From contig QPMI01000064.1 of the NCBI GenBank assembly GCA_004431415.1, forward strand, positions 62,001 through 126,000: a DNA stretch of 64,000 bases. The letters are read 5' to 3'. This stretch comes from Cyanophora paradoxa. Its lineage: Eukaryota; Glaucocystophyceae; Cyanophorales; Cyanophoraceae. Numbering within the stretch: the first letter of the stretch is position 1; each line of letters begins with the position of its first letter. Of this stretch, positions 52,588-63,629 are shown in pieces. The position numbers and the translations under genes are program-made. The notes below the pieces were generated by a model. That model saw only the letters and a program-made list of their open reading frames with translations, did no database searches and was not told the origin of the DNA.

Positions 52588-55500
52588 CGCAGGGAGGGGG
52601 CCGGGGCGCGCCTGGTTGTAGCAATCGGGCCGGATAAGAAGCATGTCGTTCGTCACCATGATCTGGCGGGTGCGTTACAATTAGCGGGCGTAATACCGGC
52701 GGGGGGAGGGCGGGTGGGTGGCCGCGGGAGGCCGCACGTTGCTCACCGGCTCGATGCCAAGGGCAGCGCAGAGGTTGCAGCAGTGAGCGACCATTGCCCG
52801 CGCGTCCTCCCCGCGCTTCCAGGTGTCAGGACTGCCGCCGCCCCCGGGCCCCGGCCCAGCCCGATCGCGATCAGCCTCGACGCCGCGCGATGGCGATCAC
52901 GATCGGGAGGGGGTCGCGAGCGCACGCGGCGACGATGGCGGACAGAAGAGACGCCACCACCGCGTCCGACTGCGCAGAGCGTGCGCAGAGCCGCGTCAAC
53001 GGGGTCGAAGTCCGGCCCGCGGCGTCGGATTCCGGCTCGAGTGGGGAGGGGCCGGGGGGGAGGGGGGCGGGAGGGGGGCGGGCGCGCGCGCGCGCGCACG
53101 GCGGCGGCGCGGCGGGCGGCGCGGCGGACGGCGTGGAGTGCGCGATGGAAACTCTCTCGCCCCGCCAGCGTCCTCATCAGCGGCGTGTCCAGCACCTGCC
53201 GCGAGGGGCGCGGGCGGGGCCCGGCGTACGCGTGAGCGGCGCTCACGTGTACAGCAGCGCGCTCGCGGCGCCGGTGCCGGCCCCACTGGGCGCACGCGGG
53301 GGTCGGAGAGGAGCATGGCGAGGTGCTCGAAGCCGCCAGCGCCCTCCGCCGCCTCCAGCCGGCCCACCGCCTGCCGCCCCGTCACTTGAGATGGAGGAGG
53401 GGAGGGGGCGGGCCGCGGGGGGTGGGAGCGCCTCTTCGACAGCGCAGACGAAGGAGACACGGTCAGCCTCGGAGACGTGCAGGAAGGGCGCCGGCACCCC
53501 GAAGTCCCACACCACCACTGCCCTGCCGCCCCCGGCCGGACCGAGCTTATAATTAGCTTGGGTTCTAAGCGCGGGCGGCCGCGGGGGCGTGCCCGCGCGT
53601 AGAGGCAGATCTAGACGTCGCCCCGGCCCCTCCAGCGCCTATCTCCGCGCGCCCGCCGGCGCACCCGAGGTCGAAGCTGCTCCTGAGAGGCTCCCTGACG
53701 TGCTGGAGGATCCTGATGCTGGCCGGCATGGGGCGCTGCGAGCTCGTGGGCGCCTCCCCAGATCCAGAGCCCGGCGCCGGCAATCGCGAAGGTCCCGATC
53801 GCAAGGGCTCAGGCGGCGGCGGCTGCGCATGCGGCGGTGGCGCCGTCGCAATCGATGCCGGCTCGAGCTCCGGCTCCGGTCGCCCTATCCACCTGCGGCC
53901 CGGCCCCGCCCGGCTCGGCCCGCCGCCGCTCGGAGCTGTCGCCCGCGCGGCAGCGGCGCCCGGCGGCGGCGGCGATCGGCCGCGCATGCGCATGCGGCGC
54001 ACGAGAAGAGCGTGGAGGCCTCGAGCTCCTCGAAGGGGTTCCCCTCCGCAGCCTCCAGCGCGCCCCGGCCCTGCGCCGCCGCCGCCCGAGTCCTCTCTCA
54101 GGGCCCCCATCGCAAGAGAGGGCGATTGCGAGGGTGTAAATCTGCCGAGGGGAGGATGCCGGGGCGGGGCAGCGCCCACCCCTTGCCCGCCGGCGCCGGC
54201 GGGACCGCCGGGGCTGGCCATATGCATGGGCGCCCTCGCAATTGGGGGCCGGCTCGCGATCGCGGAAGCCTGCTCCGCCGCTCTAGCGAGCACCCTCTCC
54301 AGGCGGCTGCGGCGCCCGCCCGTCCCAACAATTCGCAAAATCATGATCATGATCAGCTGCAGGCCCCCTGCGAATTCGAATCGAAGCCCCGGAGTCCGCG
54401 GACCTTGTCATGTCGTCGGATATGAAGAAAGGCTTGTCCCCTGCCGCGGCGCTGCGTCAGGAATTCGAACGGAGCGTCGCAGAGGCGCAGGCGCCGGCGG
54501 CGGGGGCGGGGCGCACGGTCCCCCTGATCGCGATCACGATCGCGAGCCTCGCGATCGAGCTCCTGATCGCGATTCCCGTCCGCCTCGGTGCTGCGAGCCC
54601 GGTGGGCGGGGGTACGGCAAACGCTGGGCGCGCCAGCGCGAGGGGGAGAAGCTTAAGAGGGGGGTACCCGGATCCGGAGGCGTCGACGTCATTGGCAGCG
54701 ATCATCAGAGCGCCGAAAGCGTCGATGAGCCCCTCGGGCTGAGGCGCCGGCGGGGGGTATACGCAGAGGGGGGCGGTGAATTCGAACGGGAAGGCGGATG
54801 TGGCCATGGGGGGACAGGCGGCCGTGGCCACGGTTGGGGGAGGGGGGGCGGGGGGTTCCAGGCGGCCGTCGGAGGAGGAGGGAACAGATCTAGAACCCTC
54901 GCCGAATCCAAGCGCCCGCCGCTTGCAGGGGACGGACCCCTCCTGTACCCCTTGTTGCTTGACTTCCACCGCGGTACCCCTGCTTTCCAGAAGAAGCAGG
55001 GCGGGTTCCCACGAGACGAGCACGTTTGGGGCGCAGTCGTCCGCGGCCCAGAAGCAATCCAGGTACCCTTCCCAAAGTCCAGGAACCGATCGCGAATTTC
55101 TGGGGGGTTTGAACCTGCGGCCCGCGTGTGCACGTCGGCGGCGCGGGGGCAGGGGTACCGGCGGGGCCGGGGCATGCGCAGCTGCAGGGCACCCAAACGC
55201 CTCGATGGAGTCTCCCCCCGGTCCAATATTCAGCAGTATGGCGCCGCCCGGCGTCTTGACCTGCGGGTCGCCCGTCGTCAACAGGGAGATTCAGTCCTAG
55301 ATCTAGAGGTCCTCGGGGCCGGCGGCGGACCCCGGCGCACCGGCGCCGCCTGAGGGGCGAAGAAGGCCGGCACGAGGCGGGCGGTGTCCCGCGACTCGGG
55401 CCCAGGGCGCAGGGCGATGCGGACGGCGGCGCCGCCCGGCAGAAATGGTGCGTCATTTGCATGATGATCGATATCAGCACCCGCGGCATGCGCAGCCGCG

Positions 55501-55712
55501 GCCTGGACCTCCGGGCTCCTAGCTATAGGCCTGATGCGAAGGCGGTAGATCGTGCGGGGCCATGGCGAGACGCGCAGCAGCTGGCGCCCGCCCGCCAGCG
55601 CTGGGGCAACGCCCTCCCAGGCCGCAGTGCACGTGGGCGATCGCGAGGCGGTGTCGAGTTGGAGGAGCGTGACCGCGGCCGTCGCCGCGCCGCCGTGGCC
55701 GCGCACGCGCAT
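50254..55712 (-). CDS. Multi-exon TPR-like helical-repeat protein, function unknown
   Basis: The tentative start is ATG at 55712 (MRVRGHGGAATAAVTLLQLD); this first exon runs to about 55351 with VRIALRPGPESRDTARLVPA and ends at a GC donor. Further exons: VKTPGGAILLNIGPGGDSIE (about 55192-55265), GLIDAFGALMIAANDVDASG (about 54680-54745), ASIRILQHVREPLRSSFDLG (about 53665-53735), DFGVPAPFLHVSEADRVSF (about 53430-53515), TPLMRTLAGRESFHRALHAV (about 53130-53200), ATKALRIGADWANAAPELQF (about 52390-52505), ARVLRFLASVHLYTDRLDMA (about 51975-52090), RWDAAVALAQRSLAVLEAMR (about 51560-51650), ITAAFQQYRRMVEYIRSERL (about 51130-51200), CYGDILAATGEHKGAVAALH (50478-50550), and a last exon ending KASEASG with TAG at 50254-50256. 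The repeated A-x(3)-A and Y/L spacing is TPR-like, and such arrays usually bind partner proteins. The N-terminal half is unrecognised. Several borders are uncertain. Confidence 0.65.
52537..52587. repeat. Run of 51 G (C-tract of a minus-strand intron)
   Basis: An uninterrupted G-run lies in the TPR-gene intron between the exon ending CYNQ (GC donor GCGCGCC on the minus strand) and the exon with ATKALRIGADW. On the coding strand it is a run of 51 C. The duplicate at 63589-63629 has 41. Confidence 0.92.
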
Positions 55713-55761
55713 GCGCAGCGGCGAGCTTTTCGGCGCGCCAAGCCTTGCAGATCTCGGCGCC

Positions 55762-55852
55762 CCAAGATGGCGGGCGCCGCGCGGCGCTCCTGTAAAGAAT
55801 TCTCCTTCGGCGCGCCAAGATGGCTTGGCTCCTTCGAGCCAAGATGGCGGGG
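55762..55852 (-). promoter_or_regulatory. Three AAGATGGC boxes upstream of the TPR gene
   Basis: CCAAGATGGCGGG (about 55762), CCAAGATGGCTTGG (about 55815) and CCAAGATGGCGGGG (about 55839) lie 50-140 bases upstream of the tentative ATG at 55712. Read on the minus strand they are CCGCCATCTTGG-type boxes, which look like YY1-class sites. Spacing is 53 and 24 bases. A regulatory role is inferred from position and repetition only. Confidence 0.45.
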
Positions 55853-57205
55853 CTCGGCCGTGCGCATGCGCCGCGGTGCGCGTCGACGTCAGTCCGGCTG
55901 CATTTAATTTCAAGTTTGCTACGAAATAAATTTGGGACTCTCGAATTTGTGAGTATACGTAATTTGTTTTTGAGAGACTACGGTGGGGCGAACAGGCCCG
56001 CATGCGCAGACTAGTACTGGCTCTACGTATACTCTAGATCTGCGCTGCAGTCGACCGTCGACGTTACTAACTTTAGTAAGTTAGATCTAGGCTAGACGTA
56101 CGCGTCGACGTTGCGAAGTTATCATAGTATTGTTTTTAATCAGTTAATAATTAGTTATTAGTTGATTATTAATTACTTTCCGATACAAGTTGATATACAA
56201 CACGCGCTCTAATTATAAGGCAGACTGAGTCACTGAGGGCGCCCCGCTGCGTTCTGTCGATATCGATATCGATGCCAGACGCGATGCAAACACACTCCAA
56301 TATTAATTAATTTGATACAAAGCATGCAAGATCTAGAGTCGCGGGACTCGCGGGAGTCGCGGCTAGACTATAGTCTATAGACCGTCGTCGGACTGCCAGG
56401 TTACCGGTATGATGGCGGTCATCGGCGGTTTGTGCTAAGTCACTGCGCATGCTAACACGAGGAAACTACTCATCTTCGTACCAGCGTTTCGCACCCTACG
56501 GTTCAAAAACAAACTTGAAATTGCTTCACACGATATATTCGCGATCGTGTAAAAACCCTGGATATTCGCGATCGTGTAAAAACAGTGATCAGAATTTTCG
56601 AATCGGAGCCTCCGAGCTCTTAGCTCTAGCTAAGTTCCGTAGCTAATACCAGGTAGCTAATTTACATAAGGACAAGATCCGATGATCTGCCAGTCGCATC
56701 CGGGCCCGATTCCGGGGGGGGTTTTCGCTGTCGCGACTTTGTATGATGACGGGCTCCGCGTCCGGCTTACGCTTAGGCTTACGTTAAAACTTCATTAAGG
56801 AAATGTTAATTCGTAAGCTAGCCGAAATAATTTCGTAGCTAGCGCGGGACACTATTTGAGCAATTAGTGTCCCGCCTTCGGATCTAAGCCTCGTCGACGA
56901 GCGCTACGGCACGTCGCCGAGGCGAGGGGGGCGGGCGCTAGCGGGCTACCGGCGGTACGGCGCCTCCAATCACCTTCGATGCCCTGCCCGGCTACAGGAT
57001 TCTCATGGAGCTAAGGGTCCCGTTGACGTAGCTTAGGCGATCGTCGACGACTCTTACACTCCAAAGGCCGAGTGACTTTTTCAATATCTACTCCGCCAAA
57101 TTACGGAACTCCGCCTAAGGCCCATAACTCGTAGCGGGAGCTACAGGACAAGAAGGCGGCCGCCGCCGGGCCGGGCCGGCGCCACGGTTCGATCGCGGCT
57201 TACCG
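55853..57205. other. AT-richer intergenic region
   Basis: No exon chain is supported. It holds an AT-rich patch (about 56110-56210), a GATATCGATATCGAT palindrome (about 56258), and a direct repeat ATATTCGCGATCGTGTAAAA at about 56535 and 56562. Short self-complementary words are very frequent. Confidence 0.5.
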
Positions 57206-57457
57206 TACCGTAGAACACTTAAGTAATGCGCACACTTAATTAATGCGCCCCCTAATTAATGCGTTTTCTGTTGGCAAAACGCATTAATTCGGGGGCGCAT
57301 TAATATCGAAACGCTAAGAAAACTGCGATATGTACCCCCCTAACGCAGGCAGAAAGCTCCAAAACGCATTAATTTGGGGCCGCATTATTTCCCATACGAG
57401 GGGTCCGGGTCCAAAAACGCATTAATATCGGGCGCATTAATTAAGTGTTTTACGGTA
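57206..57457. mobile_element. MITE-like foldback element with 26-bp terminal inverted repeats
   Basis: The left end (57206-57231) starts TACCGTAGAACACTTAAGTA. The right end (57432-57457), read on the other strand, starts TACCGTAAAACACTTAATTA. The two 26-bp ends differ at only two positions. The 252-bp interior has no coding capacity and carries further inverted AATGCGTTTT / AAAACGCATT pairs. TA at both outer edges could be the target duplication, which would fit a Tc1/mariner-type origin. A decayed relative lies near 621. Confidence 0.78.
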
Positions 57458-57835
57458 GTACGATAACGATCGGCGGCGCCGGCTATCGCATTTATTTTTT
57501 TGGAAGTTCCCCGACAGCTCGAAGTCTCAGGTCTTGACGTCCGACGGTCACAGTGCCTGTCACTGGCCCACGCTATGAGTTGGGCCCATCAGTGTTGCTG
57601 AAATTTTATGATCCCAAAATTATTATCCCGGCCCATAGGCCAAAGTTTCCTGCCAGTGGGCCAATTTGGCAGATCTTGGCTCCTCCACCGCCCCCACCAC
57701 CAACCAGAAACATGCGTTAGTGTACCCCCAGCTGCAATTCACTGCTTTGTTCATATCCGATGTTCACTCTGCTCTTTAGGAGTTGACGTCAACTGCGATC
57801 CTGAAGTACTTAATCTGCTCCAGAACCCTAGAATC
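57458..57835. other. Non-coding DNA before the duplication boundary
   Basis: Unique sequence with no supported exon. The boundary with the segmental duplication is sharp at about 57836. Confidence 0.4.
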
Positions 57836-59069
57836 CGACCCGTGAGCGCGCGCGCCCGGCCTCGAACCCCTTCAAACGTCTTACGTCCGGGCACGCGTCA
57901 GGTTGAGCTGCCCCGCCGCGGCGCGGGGGCCCTTGGGGACTTCAAGGCCGGCGCCACGGCCGCCGCCTGCCGGCCCCTCGCCAACCTCTACCGAGCCGGA
58001 TCCACGTGCGTAACTATAGCGGCGACCCCCGCGACCGCCCCCAACTGCAGCTTTGGATCTGAGCGCGCGGCTTCGGATCCGGTCCGCCCAGGTGGCAGCC
58101 GGCGACGCTGGACGCGGCCGGCAACCTCCTCGTCCCCTACGACGCCCAGGCCGCCACGGTCGCGGTCGTGAAGGCGGGCGACGGGACAGCGGCGCTCGAG
58201 TTCTCCGGCGCGCTGCCGGCGGGGGCGGCCCTGCCGGCCAACCCCGCCTGGCGGGTCGGCGTCGTCTACCAGGCCTTCAAGAACTCGACCTGCTCCAGTA
58301 CCTCGGCGGTGCGGCGCGCGGGCGGGCGGGCCGGGGCCGGGGGGCTCGCCGAGCCGGACGAACTAATTGAGCCCATCCCGCCGCCCGCGCGCCGCGGCTC
58401 TCGGGTTGACGTTGTTTGTGGTCCCGGCAGCCCCTAGGTTCTGAACCCGAACACCCAAACGAACAGCTTCCCCTCCCTCTCCGAGTGCGCAGCTGTACCC
58501 CCCGCCCCCCGGGCCCGCCCTCGCCTCAGACTTGCGCCGTGCACTCGAGCTCACGCTGTGTACCTCTCTGGCACGCAGCGTCAAGGTCAAGAGCGGTGGG
58601 ATATTCATAGTCTGAGCGTCGGATACTCGTGATTCAGGAACTCATTTACACGCCCCCGGCACGGCCCGCAGGAACGCACTACAAGGCGGTGACGACGGCC
58701 AAGCTGGTGGACTCGGCCACGGGCGAGGCGGCGGCGACGCTGCTGGAGGGCCAAGTCGGGGCCTGCACCGCCCTCCCCAGCGGCGTCCGGCGCCTCGACG
58801 AGGAGCCCCAGGCGCGCCGAGCCCCCCTCCGCCCCCTCTCCAAATTCAAGTCTGAATGACGGCCCCGCAGACCGCCGAGGAGGAGGAGGCGGGACCAGAG
58901 GCGGAGGGGGAGGCGGGGGCGGAGGACGAGCTGCTGCTGCTGCTGGCCGGCTTCGAGCTGAACTTCGAGGCGCGTTTCTAATTATAAAATCTAGCCGTTA
59001 CTCTGGCACCGAACCGATCGTCAGGATCTGGAGGCTATGGTGGCCCTGGGCCATCCTATGGTGGCCTGA
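57836..59069 (+). pseudogene. 3' partial copy of the cysteine-rich gene
   Basis: This copy matches copy 1 from the donor after GTTTDP to the terminal exon (stop at 59067-59069), but all upstream cysteine exons are missing. In the exon corresponding to SSCPAGALGGFKAGATAAAC, the copy has a net 8-base insertion (about 57908-57935) that breaks the frame used in copy 1. The long exon (about 58092-58310) is open but has replacement changes (for example AHEF to ALEF and VGVTYQ to VGVVYQ). The 17-base exon and the acidic 3' exons are kept. A transcript from a new upstream promoter cannot be excluded. Confidence 0.72.
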
Positions 59070-59355
59070 GATGCTTGAATTCAATAGTTAATTTATAGAT
59101 TTGGATCTGATCGGTAGCGTGCACGTGGTCTGATGGGATGCTGTACATTTGAATGTCGGCTCCCCTTTTCGCAGCTTGCAATCATCTCTCGCCGCGCTGA
59201 AATGCGGGGGCCGGGAGGAGGGGGGGGGGGGGAGGGAGGGGCGGGGGGGGGGGGGGGAGGCGGAGGAGGAGGGAGTGGGGGCGGGAGGGGGGGAAGGGGG
59301 GAAAGGGAGGGGAGTGGGGGAGAGAGGGGGGTACTGCTCGCGCTCTCCTTTTCCC
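59070..59355. other. Intergenic DNA with G-rich block, left insertion flank
   Basis: This is homologous to 49890-50107 in copy 1. It ends with GTACTGCTCGCGCTCTCC and TTTTCCC, the left copy of the 25-bp direct repeat that flanks the insertion. Confidence 0.75.
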
Positions 59356-60010
59356 GACCGGCGAGCCGCGCCGCCGCCCACCGCGCCTCCGCCCCGCCCG
59401 TCGAGCCGCGCCGCCGCCCACCGCGCCTCCGCCCGCCCGGCGAGCCGCGCCGCCGCCCACCGCTCCTCCCCCCGCCCGTCGAGCCGCCTCCCCGCCCGGC
59501 GAGCCGCGCCGCCGCCCACCGCTCCTCCCTCCGCCATCGAGCCGCCTCCCCGACCGGCGAGCCGCGCCGCCGCCCACCGCGCCTCCGCCCCGCCCGGCGA
59601 GCCGCGCCGCCGCCCACCGCTCCTCTCCCCGCCCGTCGAGCCGCCTCCCCGCCGGCGAGCCGCGCCGCCGCCCGTCGAGCCTCCGCCCGCCCGTCGAGCC
59701 GCGCCGCCGCCCGCCGAGCCTCCTCCCGCCCGGAGAGCCGTGCCGCCGCCCGCCGCGCCTCCGCCCCGCCCGGCGAGCCGCGCCGCCTCCCACCGCGCCT
59801 CCGCCCCGCCAGGCGAGCCGTGCCGCCGCCCGCCGCGCCTCCGCCCCGCCCTGCGAGCCGCGCCGCCGCCCACCACGCCTCCGCCCCGCCCTGCGAGCCG
59901 CGCCGCGGCCCCCGCGCCTCCGGCCGGCCAGGCAGGCCGCGCCGCCGCCCGCCGAGCCCCCGCCCCGCGCAGCGACTCCAGCGAGCCGCGCCGTCGCCCG
60001 CCGCGCCCCC
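59356..60010. repeat. GC-rich minisatellite
   Basis: Imperfect units of about 24-40 bases are built around CGGCGAGCCGCGCCGCCGCC and CACCGCGCCTCCGCCC. The array gives long open frames on both strands (RRPPRLRPP- and GGAARRAGRR-like), which I treat as an effect of the repeat and not as genes. Confidence 0.88.
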
Positions 60011-60030
60011 GCCAGCTGCCACGACTTCAT

Positions 60031-60244
60031 CGCAGTCTGTTCGACGATATCTTGTCAGAAACAGCTTACGGAGACCGCCCGCGCATCGCCCGAGCAGCGC
60101 GGACCTGCCGTAGGCTAAGCCTCCGCGTATATCGGAGAGCGCGCGCTTTGCCGCAGGCTGACACGGCTTCTTCGCAATCTGTTCGATGATATCTTGTTAG
60201 AAACAGCTTACGGAGACCGCCCGCGCATCGCTCGAGCAGCGCGG
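60031..60244. repeat. Pair of 72-bp direct repeats
   Basis: Copies at 60031-60102 and 60173-60244 share CTTACGGAGACCGCCCGCGC and GATATCTTGT, with only a few differences. Homology extends a little upstream (CACGACTTCATCG and CACGGCTTCTTCG). They lie inside the 1.78-kb insertion. Confidence 0.9.
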
Positions 60245-60920
60245 CCGTGAGCATCCATGGCCAGCTTAACAGTCGTGCGTGCGGCGCGCCCGCGAGCCCG
60301 CCGATGACCTCAGCTAGCGCTTCTTGCGTCGCGGATTCGTCCGGCTCGGGCTCGGCCGCGGGCTCGCCAAAACGCGTCCGCGGTCGGAGTGGCGCTCGGC
60401 GGCCTTGAGCTCGCTCGATTGCTGGACGTGGGCATGGTTAGCCTGCTGTGGCGGACGTCGCCCCGGTCTTGCTTCGCGGTCTTGCCAGCATTTCACTCCG
60501 GGGGGAACAAGTGGGGGGGGGGAACCGCGTTTTTTTTGGTAGCACGCATTGCCACGCAACCGCCGAGCTCACGGGCAGCTTGCCAGGCCGTGCGCATGCC
60601 CCGCGGCTGGACCCGCTCTGAAGGGTCAGTTCGCCCGCGCTTGGTCCGTTCAAACGGTTCTTGACTGCGGAACCACCGACGACGTCTTCGGCGGCCCCGC
60701 GCGCGCGCATATGCATATGCTTAAGCTTGTCTGTAAGTGTTTGTTTCTCGCAGCTTGCAGCCCTGCGAAGTCTCGAGCATGAGATCGAGTTTGGGCAAAA
60801 GCATGCGCATGCGCAGCGCGCGCCGCGCGCGTGCATCTGGCACATCTGGCTGCCTGTTTTTATTGCATTTGATAGCACATTGAACTTGATTACAGCGCTC
60901 CTGGAGACGTTTTCCGAGCC

Positions 60921-61004
60921 GAGGTGAACCAAATTCGTTCACCTCGGGGTGAAATAAGCTCAAAATGGGTGAATGAACTGTTTCACCCCGGGGTGAACGA
61001 ATTT
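60921..61004. repeat. Cluster of inverted repeats
   Basis: GAGGTGAAC and GTTCACCTC form a 9-bp stem around a 7-base loop (about 60921-60945). The perfect 16-bp palindrome TTCACCCCGGGGTGAA lies at about 60981-60996. Related words TTCACCTCGGGGTGAA and GGTGAATGAA lie between. The cluster is near the right end of the insertion. Confidence 0.8.
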
Positions 61005-61136
61005 TCTGGCTCCCAGTGGGAGGGAGGGGCCGGGGGGGCGGGGAGGCGGAGGAGGAGGGGAGTGGGGCGGGGGGGGGGGGGGGGGGGGGGGGAGTGGGGG
61101 AGTGAGGGGGGGTACTGCTCGCGCTCTCCTTTTCCC

Positions 61137-61274
61137 AATTTGCAAGGCCGATACTAGGGGGGGCGAACTCGCTGATCGCGGCCGAATGCCGGCGCGAACT
61201 GACTGCGCATGCCGCACTCCGGCTGAACTAAAAATTAAAGCGAGAGCTGACCGCAGCCACGAGGCCGGCCCGAG
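61137..61274. other. Intergenic DNA, right side of the insertion
   Basis: This resumes homology to copy 1 (AATTTGCAAGGCCGATACTA) and leads to the stop of the second TPR-like gene. No gene is seen. Confidence 0.6.
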
Positions 61275-63588
61275 CTAGCCCGAGGCCTCCGAGGCCTTAA
61301 GGGCGGCCATGGACTCCTGGAGACGGGCGCGGACGGCCCGGATGCGGCCGCTATCCTCCGGGAAGTGCTCCGGGAACCGGGCGTACGCCTGCGCGCGCGC
61401 GGGGCGCCCCGCTCATGATCAGGACTACGCCTCAATCAAGGCTCGCTCGCTCGCGATCATCGGATCGAAATTGAAGGCTAGGGGGGCGGGGGGAGGCGCC
61501 TCGAGGCACTTGTGGAGGGCGGCAACGGCGCCCTTGTGCTCGCCCGTCGCCGCCAGAATGTCGCCGTAGCACCTGCAAGGGGCGACTCGGCGACCCGGCG
61601 GCTCGGCGGCTCGGGCGGCGGCCCGCGGGGCGATTGGCGACGCTGAATTCGAAGGGACCCACCAGAGGACGTGGGCAAGCTGGGGCGTCGTCTGCCCCGG
61701 GTCCGCTGCCTGCCCGGGCGTCAGCTGCAGGCCTCCCGTGGAGCTGTAGTTAGCTAGGCCTAGGGCGGGGCGGGGCGGGGCGCCTTCATGACGAAGCTGA
61801 CGAGCTTGAGGGTGCGCAGCAGGTCGGCCGCCGCCATCGGGCCCTCCAGCTCGGAATTGCGCCGCCGCAGCCTGCCCCCCGGCCCCGACCCCCGCCGCGC
61901 TCATGACCAGAGCGGCCCCAGCGCTAGGGTGGCCCGGGGCGGGCCGGGGCGGGCCGGGGGGCGCACCAGATCTTGGAGATGTTGAAGCCGTCCGCGTCCC
62001 TGCGAAACGCGTAACATTAAATTCGAATTCAATTGAATTCGGAACACAGCACAAATGAACGCCGCGGTCGCGGGGCCGGCGGCGCACAGGACCGGAACCC
62101 GGAAAAGTTTTAAAAGAGTATCGATTTGAACAGAGTTAATAGGGTATACGTATCGGGGCGTACCCGTAGGCGTGGAGGCGCTCGGAGCGGATGTACTCGA
62201 CCATGCGACGGTACTGCTGGAACGCCGCCGTTATCCGCCCTGCGCATGCGCGCGCCCCCGGGCCCGCTTCAGCTCGCGCCCGTCGGCCTGCAGCTGTGCC
62301 GCGCCGGGCGGCCGCCTCGGGTCCCGTGGGGCCCGGGCGCACTTGCGCGGAAGAGGACGTAGACGAGGCTCTGCGAGGCGGAGCGGGGCGCCTCAGGCCG
62401 AGGAGGGGGGGGGGGGGGGGGGGGGGGCTTCGGAAGGAGGAGGGGAGGGGGGGGGGAGAGGGGGGGGAGAGCAGCTGCAGCTGCAGGCGGGGCCGGGCGA
62501 CTCGGGGGCGGGGAGAGGGCCGGAGAGGGAATGGGATGGGTGGGAAGGGAGGAGGAGGGGGGGGAGGGGGGGGGAAGGGGAAGGTGGAGGGGGGTTGCGG
62601 ACGGCGTGGAGGCGGACGATCTTCTGGCGGAGGGGCACGCGCATCGCCTCGAGCACGGCGAGGCTCCGCTGCGCGAGGGCCACCGCCGCATCCCACCGCT
62701 TCCCCTGGCTCGCCCGCACGACTGCACCCGCGGACGCACGTGCACGGCCAGCCGCCCACGTGAACCTTCGGCCACCGCCGGCGCGCGGTGGCGGCAGGTC
62801 TAGGTGCGCATGCGCATGCGCACACTCGCTCATGTGGGCGTCCACCTCTACCATACGGTCGTCGTCCGTCTCCGTGTACCAGTACCTGCCGCCGCGCGCG
62901 TTAACGTTGCGGGCGTGATCATGAGGCATGCGCAGTTGCAATCGCGGGCGAGCCCCGGCGGCCGCAGGCCGGCCGTCCGGATCCGCGAGCTCGAGCGGCC
63001 CAATCAATCGCATGTTCAGCAACGCTGCGCGGGCGCGCGGGGGGCGGACATGCGGTCGATGAAGTGGTCGGCCATGTCGAGCCGGTCTGTATAGAGGTGC
63101 ACTGAGGCCAGGAACCGCAGCACCCGCGCCTGCTCGCCCCAGCGCGCCCGCTCACTGAGTCAGCGGGGGGCGGGGGCGGGGGCGGGATCGGGGGCGGGGT
63201 TGGTGGTGCCTCGAGGCGGGACGGGGAGAGGCCGGCTTTCAGGAGGAGGCTCCACGCCGCAAAGAGCGGCTCCGCGCAGTCCTCCGGCCGCTATACCCCC
63301 GCCGCGGTTCGGCGGTCAGCACCGGCGCGGGCCCCAACCCCTCTCCAAAGTGCCTGCGCTAGCGCTGCAACCTCCGGATCCGCGACCATCCCTTCCCTCC
63401 CTCCCCGAGGCAGGCTGCAGGCGTATGTACGTAGGGCGAGTCCTGCACCTTCTCGCAGAAGGCGATGCAGGCCTGAAGGAAGAGCGCCTCGAATTGCAAC
63501 TCCGGCGCCGCGTTCGCCCAGTCCGCCCCGATCCGCAGCGCCTTCGTCGCCAGCTGCCCCGCCCCGCAGCCTCGCCGGCAATGCAGAA

Positions 63589-63629
<41 letters not shown>

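Larger units (their letters stand above)
48587..52969. repeat. Segmental duplication, copy 1
   Basis: This segment is repeated at 57836 to the window end. Homology starts abruptly at the splice donor of the exon ending GTTTDP (CGACCCGTGAGCGCGCGCGC in both) and continues through the rest of the cysteine-rich gene, the intergenic DNA and the 3' part of the minus-strand TPR gene. The upper limit is set only by the window edge in copy 2. Confidence 0.93.
59356..61136. mobile_element. 1.78-kb insertion absent from copy 1
   Basis: In copy 1 the sequence TTTTCCC is followed directly by AATTTGCAAGGCCGATA. In copy 2 these are separated by 1,781 bases, and the 25-bp GTACTGCTCGCGCTCTCC...TTTTCCC, along with a G-rich block before it, is present on both sides. 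The insert carries a minisatellite, a 72-bp direct repeat and hairpins, with no recognisable transposase. It could be a non-autonomous element with a long target duplication, or the product of unequal exchange between G-rich blocks. Confidence 0.65.

Noticed and set aside
59133-60189. Long open frames of 280-346 codons on both strands
   Set aside because: They come from the GC-rich minisatellite, are open in several frames at once, and encode only Arg/Pro/Ala or Gly/Arg repeats.
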